64,000 nt of DNA, taken from assembly GCA_001936135.1 (NCBI GenBank), contig CP012811.1, forward strand, positions 1,302,001-1,366,000, written 5' to 3'. The DNA is from Saccharomycopsis fibuligera x Saccharomycopsis cf. fibuligera (taxonomy: Eukaryota > Ascomycota > Saccharomycetes > Ascoideales > Saccharomycopsidaceae). The notes below the pieces were generated by a model. That model searched no databases. It had not been told where the DNA came from and was given only the letters and a program-made list of their open reading frames with translations. The translations under genes and the position numbers were made by a program. Of this stretch, positions 20,283-31,864 are shown piece by piece (the stretch's first letter is position 1; each line of letters opens with the position of its first letter).

Positions 20283-23200
20283 ATGTCAGACCAGAACTAT
20301 ATGCAGCGACAAGAAACATTCAATGAGATTTTTGGCGGCAACAGATTCGATGCTTATAGTAATGGCACTAACAACCACAATAATGGCCAGCGTCACACAA
20401 ATCACCCGCCTGTTGATCACTTCAATCTCGGTGTCCAATATGAAAACGGTATGTGCTACTTTTCTATCTGGTCCTCTTTACATCTCTTCTGCAAACTGAA
20501 CCCTGTTTACTAACCTTTTTCCAGTGCCTGATCAGCTATTGCCTAACTTGCAAGCAAATCCAAAACAGTATTCGAATGAGTAAGTTGAATTCTGCTTTCA
20601 TTGATCTATTTTTCTCTCGATGTGTGAACGCATCATATTTTCTTCTCTCAGAAGCGACCTTTAATTTGACAGTCAATAACTGATACCACTCACACTTTTT
20701 GTTTATTTTTGTTATTTTTTGCTCTGGTATATTTTTACTAACAGTCAACCTAGATTCTTGCCACCAACTTTTGATCCAAGCCAGCGTCCTCAAAATAAAG
20801 GCTCTTCAACTTCTTTGAGAACGGAGTATGTTAGATACCAACAGCAAAATCAACCCCATGCTGGCCCATACAATTCTGGTTATTCTCACCACCAATTCCA
20901 TTCTGAAGCGGCGGTAAATAGTGGTTCCAACATGCCACCTGTGCCTAGTGTCATACCTTCCGTCCCAAATAATGTACCTTCCGTCCCAAATAATGCACCT
21001 CCTGTGCCTAATGTAAATGGCCTCCATAATCAACATAACTATCATCACCAGCCCTCCACTAACTATTCCGCATTGCCTTACCCTAGATCTCCTCAAACGC
21101 CTCAAGCACCTGCTTCTCCCGGAGTGTCAAAAAAGCAACCTATTTATGAGGATAACGATGAAGTAACTCCTTTAAACTTCAATAATGGCGGTAGAAGATT
21201 TGCTAGTGGTGGTCATCTCAATAGTTCTAGATCTATGTCTGGCTTAATGGGTAGCCAATCTGGCGCTAATTATCAGGATCAACCGCGTACCAAATCATTG
21301 ACAACCGCAGCTTACACAAGTTATAGAACCCAAGGTGACCCAACTTGGCAAACTAGAAATATAAATGGTAGAGTTGTGCCTTCCAAGATGGAGCTCTGGA
21401 ACCCAAACAATAATAGCGTCAATACTTTTAACAATAGCGGTCATGGTGTACCACATAATGATAATTATAACCACGCCGCCGCTACGCTAAACTCAAAATC
21501 TAGATCCATTAATGCTCTTCAAAGACCCGTTAGATCAGCTTCATCTCTTTCTAGCAAAAATCCTACTAGATCACAATCTTCAGTTTCCAGTACTAAAATG
21601 TTTTTCACTCCTCATAAAAGACCAGCAATTTATCCTGCTCTCTTATCCAAAGTTGCCAAAGAGTTCAGGGAACTCATTGTTTTGGGCGAAAAAGATAAAA
21701 ATGGTCTTACTTATAGAGACGCATTTACTGGTCAAGAAGCTATTAATGTTATATGTTTGATAATAAGAAACAATGATAGAGGCTTGGCGTTATTGCTAGG
21801 CAGAGCTTTAGACGCTCAAAAATTTTTCCATGATGTTACCTATGAGCATAGGTTAAGGGACTCTAAACAAGAAGTTTATCAATTTAATGAAGTCTTGGAA
21901 GGTCTCGGAGGCTCAAGACAAGATACTTTCATTTCTGCATCTCAAGCAACTTTGGTGGGTCATAATGGTCTAGATTTTGAAGATGGTAGTGAATCGTCGG
22001 ATTTGCCACAACAAAAGAATACTGTACCAGTAACGCAGGCGCCAGTCAAAGTTAATGGTGTTTTCACATTGTTGACGGAATGTTATTCTCCAACTTGTTC
22101 TAGAGATAGATTATGTTACTCTATTGCTTGTCCTAGAAGATTCGAGCAACAAGCAAGACTAAACATGAAGCCTCAAGGTGGCTTAAAAAGAATTGAAAGT
22201 AAAGGATCTGTCCATGGTGATGATTCACAAAAATTACTTTGGTCTTTCAGTGTTCCTAAAGAGGTTTTGGAAAGTGTGGATGATAAAGAAAAGAAAAGAC
22301 AAGAAATTATTTTTGAAACAATTTATACTGAGCGTGATTTTGTCAAAGATTTGGAATATATTAAAGATTTTTGGATTATTCCATTAAGAACAAGAAATAT
22401 TATTCCTGAACGTGAAAGAGAATTATTTATCAGAAAAGTCTTTGGCGGCATTAATGAAATTTTAATGATCAATTCCAAAATGGCTGAAGAATTGACTGCT
22501 AGACAAAAGCAACAACCGGTGGTTCATCAAATTGGAGACATCTTTATAAATTTTATCCCAAGATTCCATCCGTTTGTTAAATATGCTGCTAATAGAGTTT
22601 TTGGCAAATATGAATTTGAGAGACAAAAACAAACGAATTTAGCATTCGCCAAGTTTGTGCAGGAAACGGAGAGATTGAAGGAATCTAGAAAACTTGATTT
22701 GTCTTCGTTTTTATCCAAACCAACTTCTAGACCAGCTAGATACCCATTATTGTTGGGTCAAGTTTTGAAAAAAACAAAGGATGATAATCCAGACAAGAAA
22801 AATATTAAAAAGGCAATTGAAATGCTTGAAAAATTGTTGGCTAAAATCAACAAGGAAACCGGCTATGCTAGCGACAAGTATCAATTAGCTATTTTGAAGC
22901 AACAATTAGTCTTTAAACCTGGTGAATTTGTGGATTTGAAATTAACTGATGATCAAAGAAGAATTTTGTACAATGGTCATTTAACTAGACGTAACAATGA
23001 TGATATTCAAGTTTACTTGTTAGACAATACTCTCTTGTTTGTGAAAATCAAACAAGTGAATAAAAGAGAGCAACACAAGGTGTTCCAAAGACCAATACCG
23101 ATTCAATTATTATATGTTAGTCTTACTGAAGAACCGCTCAATTTGAGAGAGATTGTGCAAAAGCAAAACGCAAATGCTTTGCTGGCTCCTCCTAATAGAG

Positions 23201-24495
23201 CATCAACTACTGGCTCTAATAGTCTTAGCTTTACTGAAAGCAATAGAACCGGATCAAGTACATCTATAATGGGTGGCAGATCTAATACTTTGAAATTGGA
23301 TTTGTCAAACAGCTCTGGCTTGAAATTTCCATTGTCATTCGTGTACATTGGTAGAAGAGGTTACGATATGACTCTTTATGGTCAAAATGCACAAGTACAA
23401 CGTCAATTATTTGAATCTATTGAGCAACAACAATTGAAACTCAAAAGACTCAATGACATCTTTACATTGGTACCATTGACAGAACGTTTTTTCAATCATC
23501 AAACTAATAGAATCAATTGTGCTATTCCATTTTATGGTGGCCGTAGATTGGTCTGTGGTACAGATTCGGGAATTTTTGTTTCTACTATAAGAATGTGTGT
23601 TTCTGATAACAAACAATCCAGAGTGGTTTCCAATCCAATCAATGTTATTGATAAGCCAAACGTCACCCAAATTGAAGTGTTAGATGATTACCAAACTCTT
23701 TTGGCAATTTGTGACAAGAAATTATATTGTTGGCCATTGGATGTTTTGGAATCTTTCAACGTCAAGGAAAATTCCAAAAAGGGGAAGGAATTATTAACTC
23801 ATGTCTCATTTTTCAAAGTCGGGGTATGCGATGGTAAAAGATTAGTTTGTGCTGCTAAAAATGGGTCTTCACATTCTATCAAAATTTTTGAACCAATTGA
23901 TCCACGGAAAAAAATTGCTAAAAAGAAATTTAAGAGTGAGTCTAAGGAAATGCCTTTTAATTCCGAAATTGTTTCCATTTCATTTTTGAAGGCCAAATTA
24001 TGTGTGGTTGGATGCACTAGAGGTTTCCAAGTTGTTTCTATTGAAAGAGGAACTATGGAACAACTTCTTGATCCAGCAGATACGTCGTTGGATTTTGCCA
24101 CCAGAAGAGAAGGCTTGAAACCTATTGCCATCTATAAATTAAATGCTGATTATTTGCTTTCATATTCTGAATTTTCATTTTTTGTTGATGTTAATGGTTG
24201 GAGATCTAGACCAACTTGGATTATCCATTGGGAAGGCTTGCCACAATCTTTTGCTCTCTGGTATCCATATTTATTATCATTTGATAATAATTTCATTGAA
24301 ATTAGAGATTGCAATACGAGTGAATTGTTACGGATTATCACTGGTGAGGGAATTAGATTACTTCATGCAAGCTCACAAGAAATCTTGTATGCTTATGTTG
24401 ATGAAAATGGGTATGATGTGGTTGCATCATTGGATTTTTGGGACAAAGCTAATAAGAACAGTTTTCCAATGGTAAAATCAATCAGTGATTCTTAG
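20283..24495 (+). CDS. ROM2: ROM2, Rho1 guanine nucleotide exchange factor, two introns
   Basis: I read this as join(20283..20448,20525..20579,20754..24495), 1320 residues. Intron 1 has donor GTATGT, branch TACTAAC at 20508 and acceptor CAG. Intron 2 has donor GTAAGT and TACTAAC at 20736. The N-terminal 330 residues are Asn/Ser/Pro-rich. A DEP domain follows (about 362-455), then a Cys-rich TECYSPTCSRDRLCYSIACPRR motif typical of Rom1/Rom2 (about 514-540). Next come a DH/RhoGEF domain (about 586-780, ETIYTERDFVKDLEYIK), a PH domain (about 799-966) and a CNH domain (about 982-1303). The protein loads GTP on Rho1 at the plasma membrane, feeding glucan synthase and the Pkc1 wall-integrity pathway. 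The second acceptor could also be 20744, since both keep the frame. Confidence 0.93.
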
Positions 24496-24616
24496 GTTGG
24501 GCAACTTTGCTAAAACACTGTAATGTTTGTTTTCCTTCACTTGTTTACCTTCACTCGTTTTTTTCTCTATAATTCTTTCATCATGATCGTCACTTTTCAT
24601 TATCAAATTTTATCGG

Positions 24617-24617
<1 letters not shown>

Positions 24618-24649
<32 letters not shown>
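24618..24649. repeat. (ATC)n microsatellite
   Basis: About ten ATC triplets lie in the 3' flank of ROM2, followed by an ATT-rich stretch. Confidence 0.9.
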
Positions 24650-25327
24650 AATTATTATTATTTTTGTTAGAAACACAAGAATTACAGGTGAATTTCTTGT
24701 TCACATCTTCATTATAATAAACAACAAAAAAATTCAGGTCAAGTTAAAAGCAGGCTAACCCAAGCAAAGCCAAAACGCCTGCTTACCACTAGAAAGTTGC
24801 AATCTATTTTCGTTCATATTAATGAGTTATAACAGTTTTCAGTGCTTTTAAACCTGGTGGCATTTTACCAACAGATTATGGGTACTTCTAACCATGTCTG
24901 ATACTATGTTGTTGAATTTTTTTTCATTGAGCTTATTTGAAAAAACAAGAAAAAAGAAAAGAGAAGGGAGAATGTGCTGCACTGTTCGTTTTTTCAAGAT
25001 TTGTGTGCTATTAGGTACTTGTCTTTATGCATATTCTTATGCCTGTATCTATAACTTTTCCTATTCATTAAACTATTCATTTTTTCATCTTTTCGTTTGT
25101 GCCTGCTCTTTCACTCTCCTTTTTCTATCGTTTCCTTCCCTTACTATTATCCTATGCTTTTTTACTTTACTTTTTTTATCTCCACTTTAACTTTTTCTCA
25201 TTATTATAACTGTTACTTTTTTTCTATCTTTTTCTATCGTCGTTGAAGTTCTCTTTGTTTGCTTGCTCATTTTGTCTACTTACTTATCTATCTACTTACT
25301 TATTTACCTACCTTACTTTCTCTTTTT

Positions 25328-25404
25328 TCATCTTTGTCATCTTTGTCATCTTTGTCATCTTTGTCGTCTTTGTCGTCTTTGTCGTTTTTGTCATTTTTGT
25401 CATC
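25328..25404. repeat. 9-bp minisatellite (TCATCTTTG)n with drift
   Basis: Eight to nine head-to-tail copies of TCATCTTTG are seen. The later copies change to TCGTCTTTG and TCATTTTTG. The gradient of variants from one end to the other suggests stepwise local duplication. Confidence 0.9.
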
Positions 25405-26621
25405 CATTATTACTCTATGTTATTCCCAATTCATTTAATTTTTGCCAATTACAACTCGTTTTTTTTTATTATGCTGTTTTGTTATTTTTTCTTTTTTTTT
25501 TTTTTTTTGAAAAAAAAACCAACCTGTTTTCTGTTTTGTTTTTATTTATTTATTCTATTCTGTTCTTTACCATCTATCTATCTATATGCTAATTCACATA
25601 GTTTTCACGCATGGGCGGGCTTATTATCGTTACTATATTCATAATTATTTGTTTGCTTTTTGAATTTGTTGTTTTTGTTGTTGCCGTTTTTGATTATCGT
25701 TCAAATGTTGATGTTTTGATTTTTTGATTCATCATGCAAAAATAAAGAAAACTTTTTGATTTATTTTGAAATAAAATAACTTTCTTGATTTTGATTCCTT
25801 TATACTTTATATCTCAAAAAGCTCATAACACAGGGAAGGTAAGATGATTTGCAAACAAAGCTGTAACATTGCAGAACTGTCAACAAAACAAACCGCCAGT
25901 TTTCCTGTTCAGGTTAAATGGCAGACAACACAGCTATAGCTGTGTTGTTGGCTCAGTGATAGCCATTGAAGAGTAGCAGTATAGATAACGCTGCGTCACT
26001 TTTTACAAATCTTGAATCTTGCACTGCGCATTACTGACAGCTTTTAAACTATCGAAACGTATTTGCAAGCGTCTTTTGCTTATATCATGATATTACTGAA
26101 ATGGACTGAATGGCTGGCTGGTTGATACTGGGATAAGCGAACGAACAAACGAGAGAGCGGCAGCAATATGTAGAGCATGCAATTCAATTTTGGCACAGTT
26201 TAAATTTATGGGTATTATTCATGTTGTCTGCAGATGCGAGACTCGCAGAAACCAAAAAGATCTTGCATCGCAGCTATAATAGCTAGACAGGGATCAATAA
26301 GCAAAGAAAGCCAAGTCAAAGATCTGGAAGTTTGCCACTCAAGGAGCACTTGGGTGTTTAAGAAAAAGTGCGCAGCTTCTATTCTGTAAAAGTTAAAATT
26401 TCTATTTTCTTTTCTGTGCTTGTGTTGTTGCTGCGCCATCAAGGATATCGAGGGATAGCGAACCTCGGATATTGTCTTTTTCGCACTCGTCATGTTTTTC
26501 ACACGGTTACAGTGGCTCCCGGTTTGCGCTTTTCGTGACAACTTTCAGTCTATTTGTTTATACATACCGTCGCCGTTGATCATGCCAATACGATAAACGA
26601 GTAGTGGGTATCCTAATAAAC

Positions 26622-26652
<31 letters not shown>

Positions 26653-26702
26653 CATCAGGAACTTTCAACAGAAAATAGTATTTTTTTCCACTGTTGGTGT
26701 TC

Positions 26703-26760
26703 AGCCCAATCAAGCGAGGCTGTACCCCCCGAGCCCAACTAAACGAGGCTGTATCCCCCT
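26703..26760. repeat. 29-bp imperfect tandem duplication
   Basis: Two adjacent units begin AGCCCAA and end GAGGCTGTA followed by C5-6. They differ at only a few positions. The right unit is followed by unrelated sequence. Confidence 0.85.
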
Positions 26761-27351
26761 TGCTCCCTACCAAAACACTACCTTTCAAAGTGATTTAAAC
26801 AACCGACTGTATTAACAACAGTCAGTGATTCCTCTTCGATTATTTTCTCTTTGCTTCCATTGGTAGACCCAACTTTGTTTATTTTTCCAATTTGTGTACT
26901 GTGCAATACGGTAAGTTTCCAAATTTGGATCCATTTAGCTATCCTAAATAGCCACATTGCGGTGGGGGGGTTGAAAAGATTGCTTGGTTAGTTGGCTTGT
27001 CAGTTCAACACACGATTGATGGACTAGCAAGTGAAATAAGGAAATAAAAAATAAAAAAGCTGCAAATCTTATTTGTGCCTATATACATATACTCGTAAGA
27101 AAGTAAATAGAAAATACCTAGGAGAAAATAGAGAACATAGTAAAGTGAATACAAAACCAATGTGTAAGAAGTGAATGTGTTAAAATATACCAAAACGCCA
27201 TAATCCATATAAACAAAAAAACAAAAACACATAAAAAGAAAAAAAAAGAAATCAAAGTAGTAGTAAGAGAAGAAGTGAATCTTGGAAAGAGAAAAAAACA
27301 AAGTGAGACATCGTAAGTAAAAATCGTAAAAAAATGAAGCCAAAGAAATCA

Positions 27352-28014
27352 TTATGCCTTGTTCTTATTTCTGCCAAACAAGCCTCTTTTCTTCTTTTGA
27401 GGTTTTTCAGCTGGCTTAGGAGTCTGGTAAACAGGCTGTTCAACAGTTCTAGGAACCGCAGCAGTACTGGCACTAGCATTAACAGCAGCTCCGTTAGCAC
27501 CAGCATTGTTGGCACCACCAGCATAACGATCGTAAGGATTTCCTTGCGCATATGGACTGTTGTTATCAAACAATCCAAAATTTGGTCTTACTGACCACCC
27601 ATACATTGGAGTTTCCAAATTGCTCTTGTAAAATGGATCCCCTGTAATAGCATACTCGAATGATCTAATGGTGTCCATTGGGCGTTCATCTCTCTGTCTT
27701 GTTGGATTAGAAATGTCTGGCCTGGTAATAGGATTTCCAAATGCATCTTTGAAGCCTGGAGCTAAAGCAATTTTACTCAATGAGTTAATACTATCTTGAT
27801 GGCGATGTTCATTGGCTTCTTCGAATGGTTGCTGTTCATTCACTGCATTAAGAATTGGATCATGCACGTTGATGGTACGGATCTTAAATTTCTCTTGATC
27901 CAGCTTGCTGAGCTTGACGGATTTGCGCATGTCATCGAACTGCTGATGCCCAGAACCATGGCCAGACAGACCGCTGCTTCTTCTGTCTTTGCGAGATTTG
28001 CGTCTAAGTGGCAT
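27352..28014 (-). CDS. DUF2406-like fungal protein of unknown function
   Basis: 220 residues from the ATG at 28014 (MPLRRKSRKDRRSS). An in-frame extension upstream has no ATG. The core DISNPTRQRDERPMDTIRSFEYAITGDP (about residues 100-128) resembles the hallmark of the DUF2406 family, whose Saccharomyces members are YMR295C and YGR273C. The N- and C-termini are basic (RRKSRKDRR and KKKRGLFGRNKNK). The segment before the C-terminus is Ala/Asn/Gly-rich with a short Pro-rich patch. No membrane span or catalytic motif is visible. Family members have been found at the plasma membrane or bud in yeast, with no defined activity. The assignment rests on motif recognition only. Confidence 0.75.
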   Translation of the reverse strand: MPLRRKSRKDRRSSGLSGHGSGHQQFDDMRKSVKLSKLDQEKFKIRTINVHDPILNAVNEQQPFEEANEHRHQDSINSLSKIALAPGFKDAFGNPITRPDISNPTRQRDERPMDTIRSFEYAITGDPFYKSNLETPMYGWSVRPNFGLFDNNSPYAQGNPYDRYAGGANNAGANGAAVNASASTAAVPRTVEQPVYQTPKPAEKPQKKKRGLFGRNKNKA

Positions 28015-28969
28015 TTTGTGTTGCTTTGATTGTTGAGATGAGAGTGATCGGATATAAGGAAATTTCAAATAAGCGGCTATAAGCACTAGGAAGCGAGCCA
28101 AATGGGCGGGTTTAAAAGCAAGGGGGCAAGCGAGCGAGAAAGTGTGTGAGTAAGAGTGAGGAATGAAATGCGAAAGGGGTTGGGAAACTGTGAAGTTGTG
28201 CAACTAAAGTGTTGGAAGTTATGAATGAAAGACACTAAAAGAGGACTATAAAACGAAAGATTAGAGGACGGTTGAAAAAAACAGCAGAAAAGGTGATACT
28301 CGAAGTGTATTTATAGACTTTTCCAGAGTATCTGTTTATCCTGAGGAGAGCAGGAGGCTTCCCAGCTACAGAACGAGGAGGAGGCAGTGGTGAGCTGCAG
28401 CATCTTGACATGATTTCGCAGACGACGGCAGCCACTGCAGTAGCAGCTCCGGGGGCGGTTAACCGGCTGGGTGGCACTGTGACAGCTGAGCAGGGTATGG
28501 GAATTCCGGGGGGCAGTGATTGTGCTTGCCATCAGCTCAATCGCCAATCAGAGCTAAGCAACGACGATACAATCGCTATTATTGATAATCACAAACTTTA
28601 TTCGCTCTGGCTTATTCAAACTTCAAGAAGTCATACATCACCCACGGCTGGATTGTCACAACAGCAATAGAGATCTGCAATAGAGTACACTACAATAATA
28701 CAATAGCTATTGTCGGTGCCCCTTGCAGAAGACAATTGTTAATTTGACAAGAATAAAAAAATTTCACTGGATGATGAAACCGGCCAGCGGTGGCTGTAAT
28801 ATTAAACATTATAAAATATGGCAGGGCTATATGGAAAAGAAACAGAGCGACTAATGACAATAAAATAATAATAATAATAAAAAGTAATGAATTAAAAATG
28901 AGAAAAGATTAAATAACGGCACATCACTATAGTAGCTCAAACCAGCAATGCTTGGTACTGAATTTACCT
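28015..28969. other. Interval between the DUF2406-like gene and the GPI-type gene (955 bp)
   Basis: This holds the promoter and leader of the DUF2406-like gene and the 3' flank of the wall-protein gene, both on the minus strand. The part 28330-28520 is GC-richer than its surroundings, with CAGCAG/CTGCAG-rich words but no supported gene. An ATAATAATAATAA stretch occurs at about 28864-28880. Confidence 0.5.
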
Positions 28970-29587
28970 TTACACCAAACCTACTACAAGCATTAACAAT
29001 GTTTGAAACACAGTCGTCAACAATAAGCCTTGCTGCTCGTTAAGCATCGCCACTACCCCGAGATTGGCACCACCGCTGGACACCACTGAGGCAGAAGTGC
29101 TGGTGCTGCTGCTGGTGCTGCTGCTTATGGTGCTGCTGACGGTCTCAGTCTTCCCATTGCTGTCAGTAGTCGTGTAAATGTCGATAATTGGAGTGATGGT
29201 GGTGGTGTGGCCGTTTGCATCGCCGCTCACGTAGGCGGAGCCGGTAGTGGTAGTGCCCGGGTACGAAGTGGTAGTACTGGATGTCGAAGTTGAGGAAGTT
29301 GATGATGATGTTGAGTCACTGTCAGTGGTGGTTGTTGAAACACTGGCAAGTTTGCCTCCAGCAGCAGTGTATTCGCTCCACCATTCTGGAGTCCAGTAGC
29401 TGTTGGTGGTTGATGGCACCCACCAAATGGTCTCTACTGAGCCGTCACTTTTGGTCAATACTGTTGCTGGTGAGGTGTTGACACTGGTGGTGGCACTGGT
29501 GGTGGTGGTGGTGGTGTCAGCTTTGACTGCTTGACAAAAGGCAGTAAGCATAACAAGAAGAGCAAGATTTTCTTTTTTAAAAGACAT
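28970..29587 (-). CDS. Ser/Thr-rich GPI-type cell wall protein, Kre1-like
   Basis: 205 residues. A signal peptide (about 1-23, ending A-V-K-A-D) is followed by a Thr run. The one non-repetitive block, ETIWWVPSTTNSYWTPEWWSEYTAAGG, is followed by long Ser/Thr stretches. The C-terminus has a Ser-Gly-Gly-Ala-Asn omega-type site followed by a hydrophobic tail (LLLTTVFQTLLMLVVGLV), which is the layout of a GPI-anchored protein. The WVPxTTNxY motif and the small size recall Kre1, a plasma membrane/wall protein needed for beta-1,6-glucan. That link is weak, and it could equally be another small GPI adhesin or wall protein. A TATATA lies about 170 bp upstream, at 29760-29765. Confidence 0.75.
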   Translation of the reverse strand: MSFKKENLALLVMLTAFCQAVKADTTTTTTSATTSVNTSPATVLTKSDGSVETIWWVPSTTNSYWTPEWWSEYTAAGGKLASVSTTTTDSDSTSSSTSSTSTSSTTTSYPGTTTTGSAYVSGDANGHTTTITPIIDIYTTTDSNGKTETVSSTISSSTSSSTSTSASVVSSGGANLGVVAMLNEQQGLLLTTVFQTLLMLVVGLV

Positions 29588-30627
29588 GATTAACTGTTTG
29601 AGCTCAGGTAAAAGTCTTGAAGATTAGTGGCGTTCTTTGAGTTAAGCGATGATTTGAAACTTGAAGCAATAAAGATTCTCGCTCTTGGTTGTTATTGTTC
29701 TGTTAAATCAACAAAACAACTATTGAAAATACAACATAGAATTAGAAAATCTACAGCTCTATATACCTTCAATTGGTCTGTTCACATCTTCCAACTCCTT
29801 AGCCTACATTCTCGCTAATTTTTATTTTCCTCATTCATGTTGGAACATCATCCACTAGCGCAGCATTCCCGTGCCGCAGATGGCAACGTTGCGTGCGCGC
29901 ACCGTCTCAGTGCGCTAACACTTCAGATCGGTAGATACAGATCAAACGATATCAGAGTTATATAACTTGCAAGGCGTCCGGATTGAATCGACTAAATATC
30001 GAGCTAGCTAAGCCCTTGAAAAGAAGGCCAAGAAAATTCTAAGAAAATTTTACTAAAATGAGAATGAGCACTTGAAATGTTACTTCTTAATTTGTGCTTT
30101 TCGTAGGAGAGCCCTTAACGAAAGAAGGCGGTTGCTAAGCCTTTGCTGCGGACGGTCATTGCCCATAGGCACAGGGCTGGGGAATGGTTCATTTTTGGTT
30201 TGCTTTAAAAAAAAGCCTTCATACTTCTATGAATATTTTTCAAACTGAAAAGCTATACAACTTAGTGGCTATCTGCAGCACAGTAAAAGATAACAGAGAG
30301 CTAAAACACATAGGAATAGCTTCTCCAAAGTAACATAAATAAGCGCCTAGCAGAAACAATAATTTCTACAATGTAGCTTTACTTCAAAAATCTCCATCCA
30401 TTATGCGGTGTTTGGATGCATGTGATTGTGGTGTACGGGTGTGTACAATATAAGATTTGGGTAGTGGCTTATGGCATGACTGCGCAGTGATCCTAGTATA
30501 TGAGGTAAAATACTGCTGTTTTAAATCAATCCTCAAGCCGTTGTTCCTTTTGAATTGGTCTGAAGCACTACAATTTTTAATAGCTTGGACAAATGTCTTT
30601 GTGCTTTTATTTTACAGGGTAACTGAA
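29588..30627. other. Promoter region of the GPI-type gene and upstream spacer (1.0 kb)
   Basis: It carries a TATATA at 29760-29765 (minus-strand promoter) and a short GC-rich segment at 29870-29920. Frames found here have no recognisable family. Nothing else is supported. Confidence 0.5.
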
Positions 30628-30701
30628 GGTTTTGTGGTCTAGTTGGTTATGGCATCTGCTTAACACGCAGAACGTCCCCAGTTCGATCCTGGGCGAAATC
30701 A
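30628..30701 (+). tRNA. tRNA-Val, anticodon AAC
   Basis: A full cloverleaf can be drawn. The acceptor GGTTTTG pairs with CGAAATC (two G-U pairs), and there is a D arm. The anticodon stem TCTGC/GCAGA surrounds the loop TTAACAC, with anticodon AAC at 30662-30664. The T arm has GTTCGATCC as B box (30681-30689). The discriminator base is A at 30701. No intron. It is nearly identical to the Saccharomyces tRNA-Val(AAC) sequence. A T6 stop signal follows at 30704-30709. Confidence 0.96.
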
Positions 30702-31864
30702 TATTTTTTGCTGAATCAGCTTCCATTCACAACTTGATGAAAAAAGTTGTGAGCTGAGTTGAGTAGCCATGTTGGTCTTACCATGCTAATGACATATTAC
30801 ATAAGAGATAGATAAATCATTTATTTTGGAGACTCTTTCGGTAGTCAATTAGCACGTCGAATCAAAGGGGTTATTCTCTTTGCTTCGTGAATTTGTAGCA
30901 GGTTGCCAGCTCCATCACAAAAAAGAAGAATCATTAAAGGTGTAAGAGTGAGACAAATTTAATTGGAAAAAAAAAAATTAATATGACAGAATGGATCTTT
31001 TATGGATTTTGGCGCTCTGATTATTACTTAAATAGGGAGTCACATTAGAAAATTTCAAAGCAAAATGAGTTTCAGAGAATAGCTTTGGGCTGCTCAAATC
31101 TCAAGGTTATTTTTGACTCTTCGCCGTGGTCCAAATTGGTATCAAAGTGGACTAAGGTTTCTAGGACATATTAGAAGGCATTTGTGGTAGATTGTATCCA
31201 AGCACTAAAAAGACCCACGCTGCATCAAATTAAAGAATAGACTCATTCTCGGGGAAGCAGTCCAGGCTAAATTAAAAAATAAAGCCAAAGCTACGTGAGA
31301 AAAACGAACTTGGGTTTGCGCCTAACAGACAGATAACTGAAGGTCTTTGATCGCTATGATCTGCCATTGCAGTGAACAATGTAAACAGTAAGAACAATAA
31401 TCTATAAACGTTCTTTTTTTTTCACCCTATAATGCGGTCCTACTTAAATTTACCAAGATCACCACAGTAAAGACGATGCGAGAGGTTTTACGAATAAACA
31501 TGTTAAAAAAGTGCAGTAAAATTTGTCGGAAAGAGATTAAAGAAGTACACAAATAGACAATTAAATAGACGACTGAGTATATTAGAAACGTAGAGAATAT
31601 ATAAAAGTTGGAAACAGAAGAAGATAGAGATTCAGCTCAGAAGAATGGGACCAATAAAAAAGTAAAACGTTCAATGAAGGTAACTGGTTAAGAAAATGAT
31701 AAAAAAAATGGGCAAAAGAAAAAAAAAAACGCAAAAAACAAAACACGATGTTCATAAATCATTAAGATGTCAAAGTTCGTTATAAAAGCTTCTCAAGTTT
31801 TCTTCAGTTCCTATTCTGCTTTTGTTACTCAACGTCAGTGTCAACGGTAATGCAAAAATTATCA
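30702..31864. other. Spacer between tRNA-Val and the glutaredoxin-like gene (1.2 kb)
   Basis: AT-rich non-coding DNA with the 3' flank of the glutaredoxin-like gene at its right end. I looked for LTR remains next to the tRNA and found no convincing TG...CA element with a target duplication. Confidence 0.5.
30704..30709 (+). terminator. RNA polymerase III T6 terminator of tRNA-Val
   Basis: Six T residues directly follow the tRNA 3' end, the normal stop signal for RNA polymerase III. Confidence 0.85.

Larger units (their letters stand above)
24496..27351. other. Gene-free convergent interval (2.9 kb)
   Basis: Between ROM2 and the DUF2406-like gene. It holds an ATC microsatellite (24618-24649), a 9-bp minisatellite (25328-25404), a T30 run (26623-26652) and a 29-bp direct repeat (26703-26760). 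Open frames here are Phe/Leu or Lys runs over T- or A-rich DNA and do not look like genes. Confidence 0.6.

Noticed and set aside
25243-25644. Phe/Val/Ile-rich frames of 109-133 codons
   Set aside because: They are read from T-rich DNA and the 9-bp minisatellite, with no natural composition or family match.
30702-31100. Possible LTR remnant next to tRNA-Val
   Set aside because: A TGTTGG-like start is present at about 30770, but no matching CA end, target duplication or second copy was found.
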